The translations under genes were made by a program, and so were the position numbers. Of a DNA stretch of 64,000 bases, positions 34,061 to 42,577 are shown in pieces (the first letter of the stretch is position 1; each line of letters starts with the position of its first letter). This DNA is from Polaribacter cellanae (GTDB lineage: Bacteria > Bacteroidota > Bacteroidia > Flavobacteriales > Flavobacteriaceae), in the NCBI RefSeq assembly GCF_017569185.1, contig NZ_CP071869.1, positions 3,214,001 through 3,278,000 on the forward strand. Direction: 5' to 3'. The notes beneath the pieces are model-generated. The model was not told where the DNA came from and did no database searches. It saw only the letters and a list, made by a program, of their open reading frames with translations.

Positions 34061-34516
34061 ATGAAGAAACAATTCCATATTTTAAGAAAATCGAGAGCTT
34101 TAACATTAAAAACAATTGAAGGCTTAACATTAGAACAATTACATAAAATTCCTGAAGGTTTTAAAAATAACATCGCTTGGAATATTGCACATTTAGTAGT
34201 TACACAGCAATTATTGCACTATAAATTATCGGGCTTAAACTGTTTATGTCCAGATGAATTAATAGAAACGCACAGAAAAGGAACTTTTCCAACAAAAAAC
34301 TTCACACAAGAAGAATTTGATGAAGTTTTAGACCTTTTTACAGGTTTACCAGATACCTTAGAAGAAGATTATAAAGCTGGTATTTTTAAGGAATATCACG
34401 AATATCCTACAAGTGCAGGTGTCGTTTTAGATTCCATGAATATGGCAATTCCTTTTAACAATTACCATGAAGGTTTACATATAGGAATTATTTTTTCAAT
34501 TAAAAAGTTTATATAA
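34061..34516 (+). CDS. DinB family protein
   Basis: 151 residues from ATG 34061 (MKKQFHIL); the frame continues upstream but would overlap the divergent gene. DinB four-helix fold with the metal-site His in [11 protein letters not shown] (about 48) and late YHEGLHIG (about 136-143). The related thiol S-transferase/DinB superfamily handles damage or thiol metabolism; the substrate here is unknown. It is 5 bases upstream of the antiporter gene on the same strand. Confidence 0.88.
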   Translation: MKKQFHILRKSRALTLKTIEGLTLEQLHKIPEGFKNNIAWNIAHLVVTQQLLHYKLSGLNCLCPDELIETHRKGTFPTKNFTQEEFDEVLDLFTGLPDTLEEDYKAGIFKEYHEYPTSAGVVLDSMNMAIPFNNYHEGLHIGIIFSIKKFI

Positions 34517-34521
34517 TTTTT

Positions 34522-35787
34522 ATGGATTATTTTTTAATTGCGACAGTTTTAATCGTGCTTTCAGCTATTTTTGGGTATATAAATACAAAGTTTCTAAAGT
34601 TACCAACCACCATTGGTTTAATGTTAATAACCATTGTTTTTACCTTGGCTGTTTTTGCATTAAGTTATTTCGATGATACCCTTTTAATGAAAGAAAGAGA
34701 ACTCATTACAAGCATCGATTTTAAAACGATTTTATTAGACGTAATGTTAAGTTTTCTATTGTTTGCTGGTGCTTTACATACGAACTTTCAGCAATTAAAA
34801 ATTCAGAGAAAACCCGTTTTAATTTTTGCCACTTTAGGAACCGTAGTTTCTACTTTTTTATCAGGAATTTTTGTTTTTTATGTGTTGAAGATGATTCAGT
34901 TGGATGTCGATTTTATCTACTGTTTGTTATTTGGCGCGTTAATTTCGCCAACAGATCCAATTGCAGTTTTAGGAATTATGAAAAAAGTAGGTGCGCCAAA
35001 AAATTTGGAAACAAAAATTGTTGGAGAATCGCTTTTTAATGATGGAGTAGGCGTTGTAATATTCCTAACAATTTATCAAATAGCAAAAGGTGGTGTAGAA
35101 ATTTCTGCAGGTCATATTGCAGAATTATTTTTTGTTGAAGTAATTGGAGGAATTATTTTAGGATTGATAATTGGTTGGACTACATATAGATTGTTAAAAA
35201 GTATCGACGAATATGATACTGAAGTAATTATAACTTTAGCCGCTGTTATGGGTGGAACTTTAGTTGCCCAAAAATTACACGTTTCTGCACCTTTAGCAAT
35301 GGTAACTGCTGGGTTAATTGTAGGTACAGATACTGTTCGAAAAACTTCTATGAGTGCAATTACAGAACAGTATGTAGATAAGTTTTGGGAATTATTAGAC
35401 GTACTTTTAAATACCATTCTTTTTGTAATGATAGGAATGGAAATTCTAGTGTTAACTTTTCATGCAACTTATATTTTAGCAGGTTTTATTATAGTTCCAG
35501 TTTTACTTTTAGCACGATATATCTCTTTATTATTACCCATAAAAATTTACGCAAAAAAGTTAGGTTTCGTTCCGAAAACCAATTTAATTATGACTTGGGG
35601 AGGTTTACGAGGTGGAATTTCAATTGCATTGGCTTTAAGTCTTACCAATAGTATGGAACGAGATTTGTTTTTAGTAATTACCTATATTGTTGTTGTGTTT
35701 TCAATTTTAGTACAAGGATTAACAGTTGGTAAATTGATTCAAAAATACACTAAGGAAACAGAAACAACAGAAATAACTTCACTTTAA
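34522..35787 (+). CDS. Na+/H+ antiporter, CPA1 (NhaP-type)
   Basis: 421 residues with about 12 membrane helices. [17 protein letters not shown] contains the CPA1 Asp pair region (ND follows in [14 protein letters not shown]), the ion-binding site in helix 5-6. [21 protein letters not shown] [16 protein letters not shown] near 355 is the conserved late motif. It exchanges Na+ or K+ for protons at the inner membrane; a marine lifestyle makes this useful. It lacks a long cytoplasmic tail. Confidence 0.93.
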   Translation: MDYFLIATVLIVLSAIFGYINTKFLKLPTTIGLMLITIVFTLAVFALSYFDDTLLMKERELITSIDFKTILLDVMLSFLLFAGALHTNFQQLKIQRKPVLIFATLGTVVSTFLSGIFVFYVLKMIQLDVDFIYCLLFGALISPTDPIAVLGIMKKVGAPKNLETKIVGESLFNDGVGVVIFLTIYQIAKGGVEISAGHIAELFFVEVIGGIILGLIIGWTTYRLLKSIDEYDTEVIITLAAVMGGTLVAQKLHVSAPLAMVTAGLIVGTDTVRKTSMSAITEQYVDKFWELLDVLLNTILFVMIGMEILVLTFHATYILAGFIIVPVLLLARYISLLLPIKIYAKKLGFVPKTNLIMTWGGLRGGISIALALSLTNSMERDLFLVITYIVVVFSILVQGLTVGKLIQKYTKETETTEITSL

Positions 35788-35803
35788 ATAAGTTTCAAAA
35801 AGA

Positions 35804-36952
35804 ATGAAATTTAATACCAAAACAATTCATGGAGGTCAAAAAACGGAGGAAGTAACTGGTGCAGTTGTGCCACCCATATTCCAAACGTCTACATTTGCAC
35901 AATTTAGTGCAGGAGAAAATCAGGAATATAATTATTCTAGAGGTTCTAATCCTACTAGAACTGCGTTGGAAAACAGTTTGGCTTCTTTAGAAAATGGAAC
36001 ACATGGTTTTGCTTTTTCATCTGGCTTAGCAGCAATCGATTGTGTTTTAAGAACACTAAAACCAGGTGACGAAATTATTGCAGGGAACCATTTGTATGGA
36101 GGAACTTATAGGTTGTTTACCAAATTATTCGAAAAATACGGCTTGGAGTTTGCCTATGTAAATATGGATTCTGAAGAAGAAATTTTAAAAGCAATTTCGG
36201 CAAATACAAAATTAGTTTGGTTAGAAACGCCCACAAATCCGTTATTAAAAATAGTAGATATCGAAGCAATTTGTAGAATAGTTAAAAATGTAAATTCTGA
36301 TATTCTTATTGGAGTAGATAATACATTTGCAACACCTTATTTACAACAACCTTTAAATTTAGGAGCAGATATTGTAATGCATTCTGCCACAAAATATCTA
36401 GGAGGTCATTCCGACTTAGTAATGGGTGCTTTGGTTGTAAAAGATGCGAAATTAGCAGAAGAATTACATTTTATTCAATTTGCAGCAGGTGCAATTGCAA
36501 GTCCAATGGATGCTTTTTTAGCTTTAAGAGGTATAAAAACTTTACATCTTAGAATGCAACGTCATTGTAAAAATGCGATTGAGGTTGCTGAGTTTTTAAA
36601 AAATCACACAAAAGTTGAAGCTGTATATTTTCCGGGTTTAGAAGAACACCCAAATTATGAAATTGCCAAAAAGCAAATGAAAAATTTTGGTGGGGTTATT
36701 TCATTTACATTAAAGGATGAAAGTAAAGAAACTACTTTTAAATTTTTAGAAAATATAAAATTGTTTACGTTAGCAGAATCTTTAGGAGGTGTGGAAAGTA
36801 TGGTAAATCATTCTGCAACGATGTCTCACGCATCTGTTTCAAAAGAGACACGTTTAAAAATGGGAATTACAGATTCTTTAATTCGTTTGAGTGTTGGTAT
36901 TGAAGATATCGAAGATTTGTTGGCAGATTTAGAAAATGCTTTGAATTTGTAA
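35804..36952 (+). CDS. Cys/Met metabolism PLP enzyme (cystathionine gamma-synthase/lyase type)
   Basis: 382 residues, fold type I PLP. SATKYLGGHSDLVMGALVV carries the PLP lysine (about 198); YNYSRGSNPTR at about 46 and ESLGGVESMVNHSATMSH near 325 are family marks. The synthase, beta-lyase and gamma-lyase of this group cannot be told apart by eye. It contributes to methionine or cysteine metabolism. It lies 16 bases behind the antiporter, and is followed by hairpin repeats. Confidence 0.92.
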   Translation: MKFNTKTIHGGQKTEEVTGAVVPPIFQTSTFAQFSAGENQEYNYSRGSNPTRTALENSLASLENGTHGFAFSSGLAAIDCVLRTLKPGDEIIAGNHLYGGTYRLFTKLFEKYGLEFAYVNMDSEEEILKAISANTKLVWLETPTNPLLKIVDIEAICRIVKNVNSDILIGVDNTFATPYLQQPLNLGADIVMHSATKYLGGHSDLVMGALVVKDAKLAEELHFIQFAAGAIASPMDAFLALRGIKTLHLRMQRHCKNAIEVAEFLKNHTKVEAVYFPGLEEHPNYEIAKKQMKNFGGVISFTLKDESKETTFKFLENIKLFTLAESLGGVESMVNHSATMSHASVSKETRLKMGITDSLIRLSVGIEDIEDLLADLENALNL

Positions 36953-36965
36953 CAATTTTGTAAAC

Positions 36966-36990
36966 CTGCAAGGTTTTTAAAACTCTGCAG
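36966..36990. repeat. CTGCAAGGTTTT hairpin repeat
   Basis: CTGCAAGGTTTT and AAAACTCTGCAG form an imperfect palindrome (10 of 12 pairs) 14 bases after the PLP enzyme stop. It resembles a dispersed flavobacterial repeat (recalled, not searched) and may act as terminator. Confidence 0.5.
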
Positions 36991-37031
36991 ATGTTTTTTA
37001 GTTTTAAAATCAAAATTTTAGTCAACGAATC

Positions 37032-37071
37032 AACCCATAAAGGGTTCGAAACCCTTTCTGGGTTATGGGTT
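37032..37071. repeat. nested hairpins between convergent genes
   Basis: AACCCATAA (37032-37040) pairs with TTATGGGTT (37063-37071). Inside, AAAGGGTT (37039-37046) pairs with AACCCTTT (37050-37057). The two stems compete or stack. Position suits a bidirectional terminator. Confidence 0.55.
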
Positions 37072-37120
37072 ATTTTAAAGGAACGAAAAGTCCCAGAAAA
37101 AATGTATGTGTTTTCTTTTA

Positions 37121-37735
37121 CTAAAATAATCCGTTAATTTGAGAATCGATTCTATCTATAATATATCCTAAATCTTCTTGATTGTCTACAAAATCTAAAT
37201 TATCGACATCTATTACCAATAATTTTCCTTTTTTGTAGGTAGAAATAAAAGCTTCGTAACGTTCGTTTAATCGGCTTAAATAATCGATAGAAATAGAGTT
37301 TTCGTACTCTCTACCACGTTTGTGAATTTGCCCCACCAAAGTAGAAATATCTGCCCGTAAATAAATTAATAAATCTGGTGGAGAAACTAAGTTTTCCATC
37401 AATTCGAAAAGAGAGCTGTAATTGCTGTAATCTCTATTAGTCATTAGCCCCATTGCATGTAAGTTGGGTGCGAAAATATGAGCATCTTCGTAAATTGTTC
37501 TGTCTTGGATAATGTTATTTCCAGATTGCCTTAACTCTAAAATTTGACGAAAACGACTGTTTAAAAAATATACTTGTAAGTTAAAGGACCAGCGTTCCAT
37601 TTCTCCATAGAAATCATCTAAATATGGGTTTTCATCTACAGATTCGTAATGAGGTTTCCATTTATAATGTTTGGCTAAAAGTTTGGTTAGCGTCGTTTTA
37701 CCTGCGCCAATATTTCCTGCAATTGCAACGTGCAT
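37121..37735 (-). CDS. deoxynucleoside kinase
   Basis: 204 residues. P-loop GNIGAGKTT (7-15), DRTIYEDAHIF (about 78-88, the catalytic ERxYxD-like site) and RADISTLVGQIHKRGREYE (lid) define the dCK/dGK family, which phosphorylates dA, dC or dG for salvage. This adds to tdk elsewhere in the window. Cytoplasmic. It is downstream of the response regulator on the same strand but probably has a separate transcript (64-base gap). Confidence 0.93.
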   Translation of the reverse strand: MHVAIAGNIGAGKTTLTKLLAKHYKWKPHYESVDENPYLDDFYGEMERWSFNLQVYFLNSRFRQILELRQSGNNIIQDRTIYEDAHIFAPNLHAMGLMTNRDYSNYSSLFELMENLVSPPDLLIYLRADISTLVGQIHKRGREYENSISIDYLSRLNERYEAFISTYKKGKLLVIDVDNLDFVDNQEDLGYIIDRIDSQINGLF

Positions 37736-37799
37736 ATGTAAAGTATATAAGATTAAAAAGGGATGCTAAAGGTACACAATTTTTGCAATTGTAGCAGAA

Positions 37800-38477
37800 T
37801 TAACAGAGCAATTTATAACCAAAACCACGTACGTTAATAATTTGCACGTTTTCGTCTTTTTTTAATTTCTTACGAAGTTTAGAAATAAATACGTCCATAC
37901 TTCTTGCGTTAAAGAAATCGTCATTTCCCCATAATTTTTTCAAGATAAAAGTTCGGTTTAAAACTTCGTTTTTCTTTTCGATTAAATAATATAATAATTG
38001 CGCTTCTCTGTGTGTAAGATTTACTTCTTCTTGGTTAAAGGTTAATGTTTGTTTTGTGTGGTTAAAAGTATAGTTTCCAATCTTTAAACTTTCTACATTT
38101 TGTTTTAACTCTACACGATTTAGCAATGCTTTTATACGAACGATTAATTCTTCCATAGAAAACGGTTTTTTTAGATAATCGTTTCCTCCATGATTAAAAC
38201 CCTCTAAAACATCGCTTGTTTGCGACTTTGCTGTTAAAAATATAATGGGAATTCGTTTGTTTTCTTCTCGGATTTCTTTGGCTAGAGTGAAGCCGTCTTT
38301 TTTGGGCATCATTACATCTAACACTAAAATATCTGGTTTTTCTTGCAGATACATTTGCAAAGCTTCTTCGCCATTAGCTGCATGAAAAACAGTAAAATCT
38401 CTAGATTCTAAGCTTTCGGTTACAATCATTCCTAAACTGGCTTCGTCTTCTGCTAAGAGTACTTTTATCTTATTCAT
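37800..38477 (-). CDS. OmpR-type response regulator
   Basis: 225 residues. Receiver domain (1-120) with acidic pocket near KVLLAEDEA, phosphoacceptor Asp in DILVLDVMMPKKDG (about 54) and Lys in LTAKSQ (about 104-109). C-terminal winged helix (about 128-225, REAQLLYYLIEKKNEVLNR, VFISKLRKKLKKDENVQIINVRGFGYKL). It overlaps the kinase 3' end by 8 bases. The pair resembles RprY/RprX of Bacteroides. Divergent from the GLPGLI operon, which may be its target. Confidence 0.95.
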   Translation of the reverse strand: MNKIKVLLAEDEASLGMIVTESLESRDFTVFHAANGEEALQMYLQEKPDILVLDVMMPKKDGFTLAKEIREENKRIPIIFLTAKSQTSDVLEGFNHGGNDYLKKPFSMEELIVRIKALLNRVELKQNVESLKIGNYTFNHTKQTLTFNQEEVNLTHREAQLLYYLIEKKNEVLNRTFILKKLWGNDDFFNARSMDVFISKLRKKLKKDENVQIINVRGFGYKLLC

Positions 38478-40068
38478 TTGGCAAGTTTATTTTAAAAATG
38501 GTGTTATTTTTTGTAGTAGATAAATGCAAACTTCCATCGTGTTTTTCGATGATTTTTTTGCAATAATACAATCCGATTCCAAAACCTTTTACATCGTGCG
38601 TATTTCCTTTTGGAACTCTGTAAAATTTATCGAAAATTTTCTCCTGTTGGTTTTTATCAATTCCGTTTCCATTGTCTGCCACCGAAATTTCTGTGGTGTT
38701 TAAAATTGAATTAATGGTTACTTCTATTTCATCTCCACCATATTTTACAGCATTGTCTATTAAATTAGAAACCGCATTTTCGAAATGAAAAACATCTACG
38801 TTTGCATAAACTGGTTGCAAATTTGTAGAGAACGAAATGTTCTTAGAGGTTGATAAAAGTTGATGTCTAATCACCAATTTTTCAATAATCTCAATAATGT
38901 CTACTGTCTCTTTTTTTAATAATAATTGTTCGCTATCTAAAGTGGCAGTTTCTAGCAGTTTTTCTACCATTTGATGCAGTTTTTTTAGCTGAACAGTAGA
39001 CATAGCAAGGTATTTTTTTGTTTTTTCTTTATCGTCTAAAACATTAAAATTTTCAATAGCTTCAATAGCTGTAGAAACAGTGGCAATTGGTGTTTTAAAT
39101 TCGTGTGTAATATTGCTAATTAAATCGTTTTTTATGCTCGCTAATTCTTTTTGTTGGTTGATAATTTTTAGCAAATAAAATAAGGAAGCAATAACTGCTA
39201 AAGATAATAATAAGGAAAGAAATATTCCGAAGAAACTTCTTTTTAAAGCTTCGTAACTAGGATTGTTAAAAAATAATTGAAAGCTTTCTCCATGTTTAAC
39301 AAAAGTAGAATTAGAACTCACATAAAATTTTTCCGAAGTTAAAACAGAGTCTTTTGTTTGATGAAATAAAGTGTCTTTTTTAAGATGATGAAAACTGGTT
39401 TTTATATCAATTTGTTTTTTTACAAGTTGATTTTCAATTAACGAATCAATTTTATTGTATTCTACAGATTGGTTTAAAAATGAAATAAAAATAGGCTCTA
39501 AATTAGTTAAAATTTTTAAACTATTTGTAGCTTTTTTTCCTCTATAATGTTTTACGGTAGTTTTAGCACCATCGCTATTTAAAGTGTACCCATTTTTATC
39601 ATCTATAAATTGTGTAAATATTTTTAGAGAATCTTTTTTTATTTGATGAAGAGGATCTGATTTCGAATTGAATTGTGTTACAAACTTCTTCACGGAATTC
39701 ATCATAGAATCTTTTTTTTCTTTCGATAGATTCTCGTCTGTTATAATTTTTAAATTATTAAAAGTTACTCTTGTGTTTTCTTTTTTAGAAGTGTTTTTCT
39801 TTATTTTTTTAAAAATATCTTTTAATGTATTACTTTTTGTGGTGCTATCTTTAGAAACATTCGAATTTATAATCGTTAAAAAATCGCTTTTTGCCAAAGA
39901 AGAATAATATTCTTCAATAGCATTATCTAAACTCAATTGAATTTCATTAGTAACTAACCGTTTGTTTTCTTCATAATTTTTATAATTCCAATACCCTTGT
40001 ACAACAATTGTAGTGATAATTGTTATTACAATTAAATAGAGAATCCATCTGTATTTTTGTGTATTCAT
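38470..40068 (-). CDS. two-component sensor histidine kinase (RprX-like)
   Basis: 532 residues. TM1 at about 8-25, a long periplasmic sensor (about 26-280), TM2 at about 281-300. The H-box is NDLISNITHEFKTPIATVSTAIEAIEN, and the ATPase domain has N-box NLIDNAVKYGGD, G1 DNGNGIDK and GFGIGLYYCKKII. No HAMP is evident. The long extracytoplasmic part likely senses an envelope cue. It is co-transcribed with the response regulator. Confidence 0.94.
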   Translation of the reverse strand: MNTQKYRWILYLIVITIITTIVVQGYWNYKNYEENKRLVTNEIQLSLDNAIEEYYSSLAKSDFLTIINSNVSKDSTTKSNTLKDIFKKIKKNTSKKENTRVTFNNLKIITDENLSKEKKDSMMNSVKKFVTQFNSKSDPLHQIKKDSLKIFTQFIDDKNGYTLNSDGAKTTVKHYRGKKATNSLKILTNLEPIFISFLNQSVEYNKIDSLIENQLVKKQIDIKTSFHHLKKDTLFHQTKDSVLTSEKFYVSSNSTFVKHGESFQLFFNNPSYEALKRSFFGIFLSLLLSLAVIASLFYLLKIINQQKELASIKNDLISNITHEFKTPIATVSTAIEAIENFNVLDDKEKTKKYLAMSTVQLKKLHQMVEKLLETATLDSEQLLLKKETVDIIEIIEKLVIRHQLLSTSKNISFSTNLQPVYANVDVFHFENAVSNLIDNAVKYGGDEIEVTINSILNTTEISVADNGNGIDKNQQEKIFDKFYRVPKGNTHDVKGFGIGLYYCKKIIEKHDGSLHLSTTKNNTIFKINLPNE

Positions 40069-40193
40069 ACCCCCAAAGATAATTTCTTTTTTTTATAAAA
40101 ATAAGCTGTTAACAATCGTTAACTTTCGTTAACTCTATAGTTTGCTTTTCAAATGCATCTTTGTAGTGTTCAATTAAAAAAAACACATAAATA

Positions 40194-40544
40194 ATGAAAA
40201 ATGTAGCATTACTTCTAGTACTTTTTTGTTCGTCGATTTTAGTTGCCCAAAAAAATAAAGTTACAATATCTGAAGCTCAGATAACTTCAGTTTCTTATAC
40301 AGTAAGTACTATCGAAGAGTTAAAAATAATCAACTGGGAAAAAATAGAAGAGATATTTAAAAATAATAAACCAGAAGAAATAATAGAAATGAATTTTGGA
40401 ATCGATTTAAAAGAATCGAAGTATAAAATAAAAAGTTCTATTAAAATTTCTGGAGAAAGTAAAAATTTAGATTCTCTAATTGTAAAGGCTAAAAAAGGAG
40501 TAAAATCATTAATAAAAATATCAAATAAATACAAAAACAAATAA
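40194..40544 (+). CDS. small exported protein of the GLPGLI operon
   Basis: 116 residues with signal peptide (ILVAQ, about 18) and a mixed helix/strand mature part rich in Lys, Glu and Ile. No known domain. It starts 125 bases from the divergent kinase, with the regulatory region between them, and ends 3 bases before the GLPGLI gene. Very probably the operon's first gene and exported to the periplasm. Role unknown. Confidence 0.72.
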   Translation: MKNVALLLVLFCSSILVAQKNKVTISEAQITSVSYTVSTIEELKIINWEKIEEIFKNNKPEEIIEMNFGIDLKESKYKIKSSIKISGESKNLDSLIVKAKKGVKSLIKISNKYKNK

Positions 40545-40547
40545 ACG

Positions 40548-41375
40548 ATGAAATTAATTTTAGCAATACTAACAATGGTAGTTGCATTTGGTTTAAATGC
40601 ACAAAATTTTCAAGGGAAAGCTGTCTATAAAACGCATAGAAAAATGAAGGTTAATTTTGGCGAAGACAAAAAAGACGAAAACTCTGAAATGAATAAACAA
40701 TTGCAAGCTCGATTGCAAAAAATGTTTCAAAAAACCTATATTCTTCGTTTTAATAAAACAGAATCTATTTATAAAGAAGATGTTGCTTTAGAAACTCCAA
40801 ATCCACAAATAGGTGGTGCAGACATAATAATGATGGGTGGAGGAGAAAATGATATTCTCTATAAAAACAAAAAAGAGAAAACGTATCTAAGGCAAACAGA
40901 TATTATGGGGAAATCTTTTTTGATTAAAGATAAAATAGAGCCAATTAAATGGGAGTTATCTTCGGAAACTAAAAATATTGGAAACTATACATGTTACAAA
41001 GCAACAAATACAAAAGAGGTAGAAAATAAGGAAATGACGATGGTAGATGGCGAACTTAAAGAAAACACCAAAATGGTAAAAGTTGTAACAACAGCCTGGT
41101 ATACACCACAAATACCAATAAGCAATGGTCCAGATAATTATGGAGGTTTACCTGGTTTAATTTTAGAAATAAATGATGGAGAATTAACGATTATTTGTTC
41201 GGAAATTATTTTAAACCCTAAAGAAGATTTAGAGATTAAAAAACCTAGAAAAGGAAAGGAAGTAAATCAAGAAGAATTTAATAAAATTCAGGAGAAAAAA
41301 AGTAAAGAAATAATGGAGCAACTTAGAAATACGAGAGGAAAAAACAATGGAATGGAAATTAAAATCGGTGGATAA
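40548..41375 (+). CDS. GLPGLI family protein (copy 1)
   Basis: 275 residues: signal peptide (about 1-17), then the mature domain with YGGLPGLILEIN (about 198-209), which names the family. A Met/Gly-rich loop (IIMMGGGEN) occurs at about 93. GLPGLI proteins are secreted or periplasmic Bacteroidota proteins next to outer-membrane receptors; molecular function unknown. Only 3 bases separate it from the previous gene. Confidence 0.92.
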   Translation: MKLILAILTMVVAFGLNAQNFQGKAVYKTHRKMKVNFGEDKKDENSEMNKQLQARLQKMFQKTYILRFNKTESIYKEDVALETPNPQIGGADIIMMGGGENDILYKNKKEKTYLRQTDIMGKSFLIKDKIEPIKWELSSETKNIGNYTCYKATNTKEVENKEMTMVDGELKENTKMVKVVTTAWYTPQIPISNGPDNYGGLPGLILEINDGELTIICSEIILNPKEDLEIKKPRKGKEVNQEEFNKIQEKKSKEIMEQLRNTRGKNNGMEIKIGG

Positions 41376-41670
41376 TTAATAATAAGCAAGTAGTTGTAAC
41401 AATTTTAAATTTTTATCTACAAAAAGTTGTAATTAAAAGGTCAATCAAAATTTAAGAAAGAAGAATAATTCAGTTGTTGAAAGAAAAAAATAAAACAGAA
41501 TTACATACTTCTCAATTAAATAAATATTTTGAAAGTTTTAGAAATAGAAAAAAATTAGAGAATGAATCACTGGAATATAACATTAAAACATTCTACTGAT
41601 TTAAACCTTAAAGCTAAAACGAAGTCTAAAAACAAATTAACATTACTTTTTTAGAAAAATTTTAAAAAAT
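41376..41670. other. intergenic gap between GLPGLI genes, possible gene relic
   Basis: A 295-base AT-rich gap. It contains an open stretch of about 45 codons (starting near 41476, stop TGA near 41600) of Lys/Asn/Glu-rich composition but no start context or relative. It could be a decayed gene or chance. No promoter or terminator was convincing. Confidence 0.3.
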
Positions 41671-42546
41671 ATGAAACAATTATTTATAGTATTATTCGCC
41701 ATTGTTACAATAGCAACATCTGCACAGAAAAATTTTCAAGGAAAAGCAACTTACATGTCTAAAGCAACAATAGATATGAGTAGCTGGGGAGATCGTTTCA
41801 ACAAAATGTCGGAAGCTCAAAAGAAGCAAATGGCAGTAAGAATGAAATCTTTTCTTGAAAAAACATTTATACTAACTTTCGATAAAACTTCTTCTATTTA
41901 TAAAGAAGACGAAAAATTAGCAACACCAACTGCTGGTAGAGGTAGAGGCTGGAGAGGAATGTCTGGTGGAGGAATAAAATACAAAAACATTAAAGACCTT
42001 GTAGCATTAGAATCTATAGAGTTTTTTGGTAAAAAGTTCTTAATTTCTGATGATATGAAAAGACCAGAATGGGAATTAGGAAGCGAAACCAAAAAAATTG
42101 GAGAATACATTTGCTATAAAGCAACACTTGTGAGAGATGTAGACCCTACAGACTGGACAAACATGAGAAGAAGAGGTAGAAATAATGATGACAAAAAGAA
42201 AGATAAAGCCAAAAAAGATACTTCGAATGTTGTAAAAATTTCTGACGAAATAGAAATGCCAAAACAAATTACAGTTACAGCATGGTACACACCACAAATT
42301 CCTGTAAGTAATGGACCTGCAGAATATTGGGGGCTACCAGGTTTAATTTTAGAATTAAACTCAGGAAGAACTACAGTTTTATGTACAGAAATTGTTATGA
42401 ACCCAGAAAACAAAGTAAACATAGAGGCGCCTACCAAAGGAACAGAAGTAACAAGAGACGAGTATAACAAAATCATCACTAAAAAAATGGAAGAGATGAG
42501 AGAAATGTTTAGAAACAGACGTGGTAGAAGAAGAGGCAGAAACTAA
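41671..42546 (+). CDS. GLPGLI family protein (copy 2)
   Basis: 291 residues. Signal peptide (about 1-19, ATSAQ), GLPGLI block YWGLPGLILELN (about 220), and a Met/Arg-rich loop (RGRGWRGMSGGG at about 90). The C-terminus is strikingly basic (RNRRGRRRGRN). It shares ~275-residue organisation and the ITTAWYTPQIPVSNGP-like segment with copy 1, so the two arose by duplication. It ends 31 bases before the receptor gene. Confidence 0.92.
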   Translation: MKQLFIVLFAIVTIATSAQKNFQGKATYMSKATIDMSSWGDRFNKMSEAQKKQMAVRMKSFLEKTFILTFDKTSSIYKEDEKLATPTAGRGRGWRGMSGGGIKYKNIKDLVALESIEFFGKKFLISDDMKRPEWELGSETKKIGEYICYKATLVRDVDPTDWTNMRRRGRNNDDKKKDKAKKDTSNVVKISDEIEMPKQITVTAWYTPQIPVSNGPAEYWGLPGLILELNSGRTTVLCTEIVMNPENKVNIEAPTKGTEVTRDEYNKIITKKMEEMREMFRNRRGRRRGRN

Positions 42547-42577
42547 ACAATTACAACCCAACACACAATTTTACAAA

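Noticed and set aside
42521..42577. Earlier start for the outer-membrane receptor
   Set aside because: It would overlap the GLPGLI gene and place a hydrophilic stretch before a clear signal peptide at 42578.
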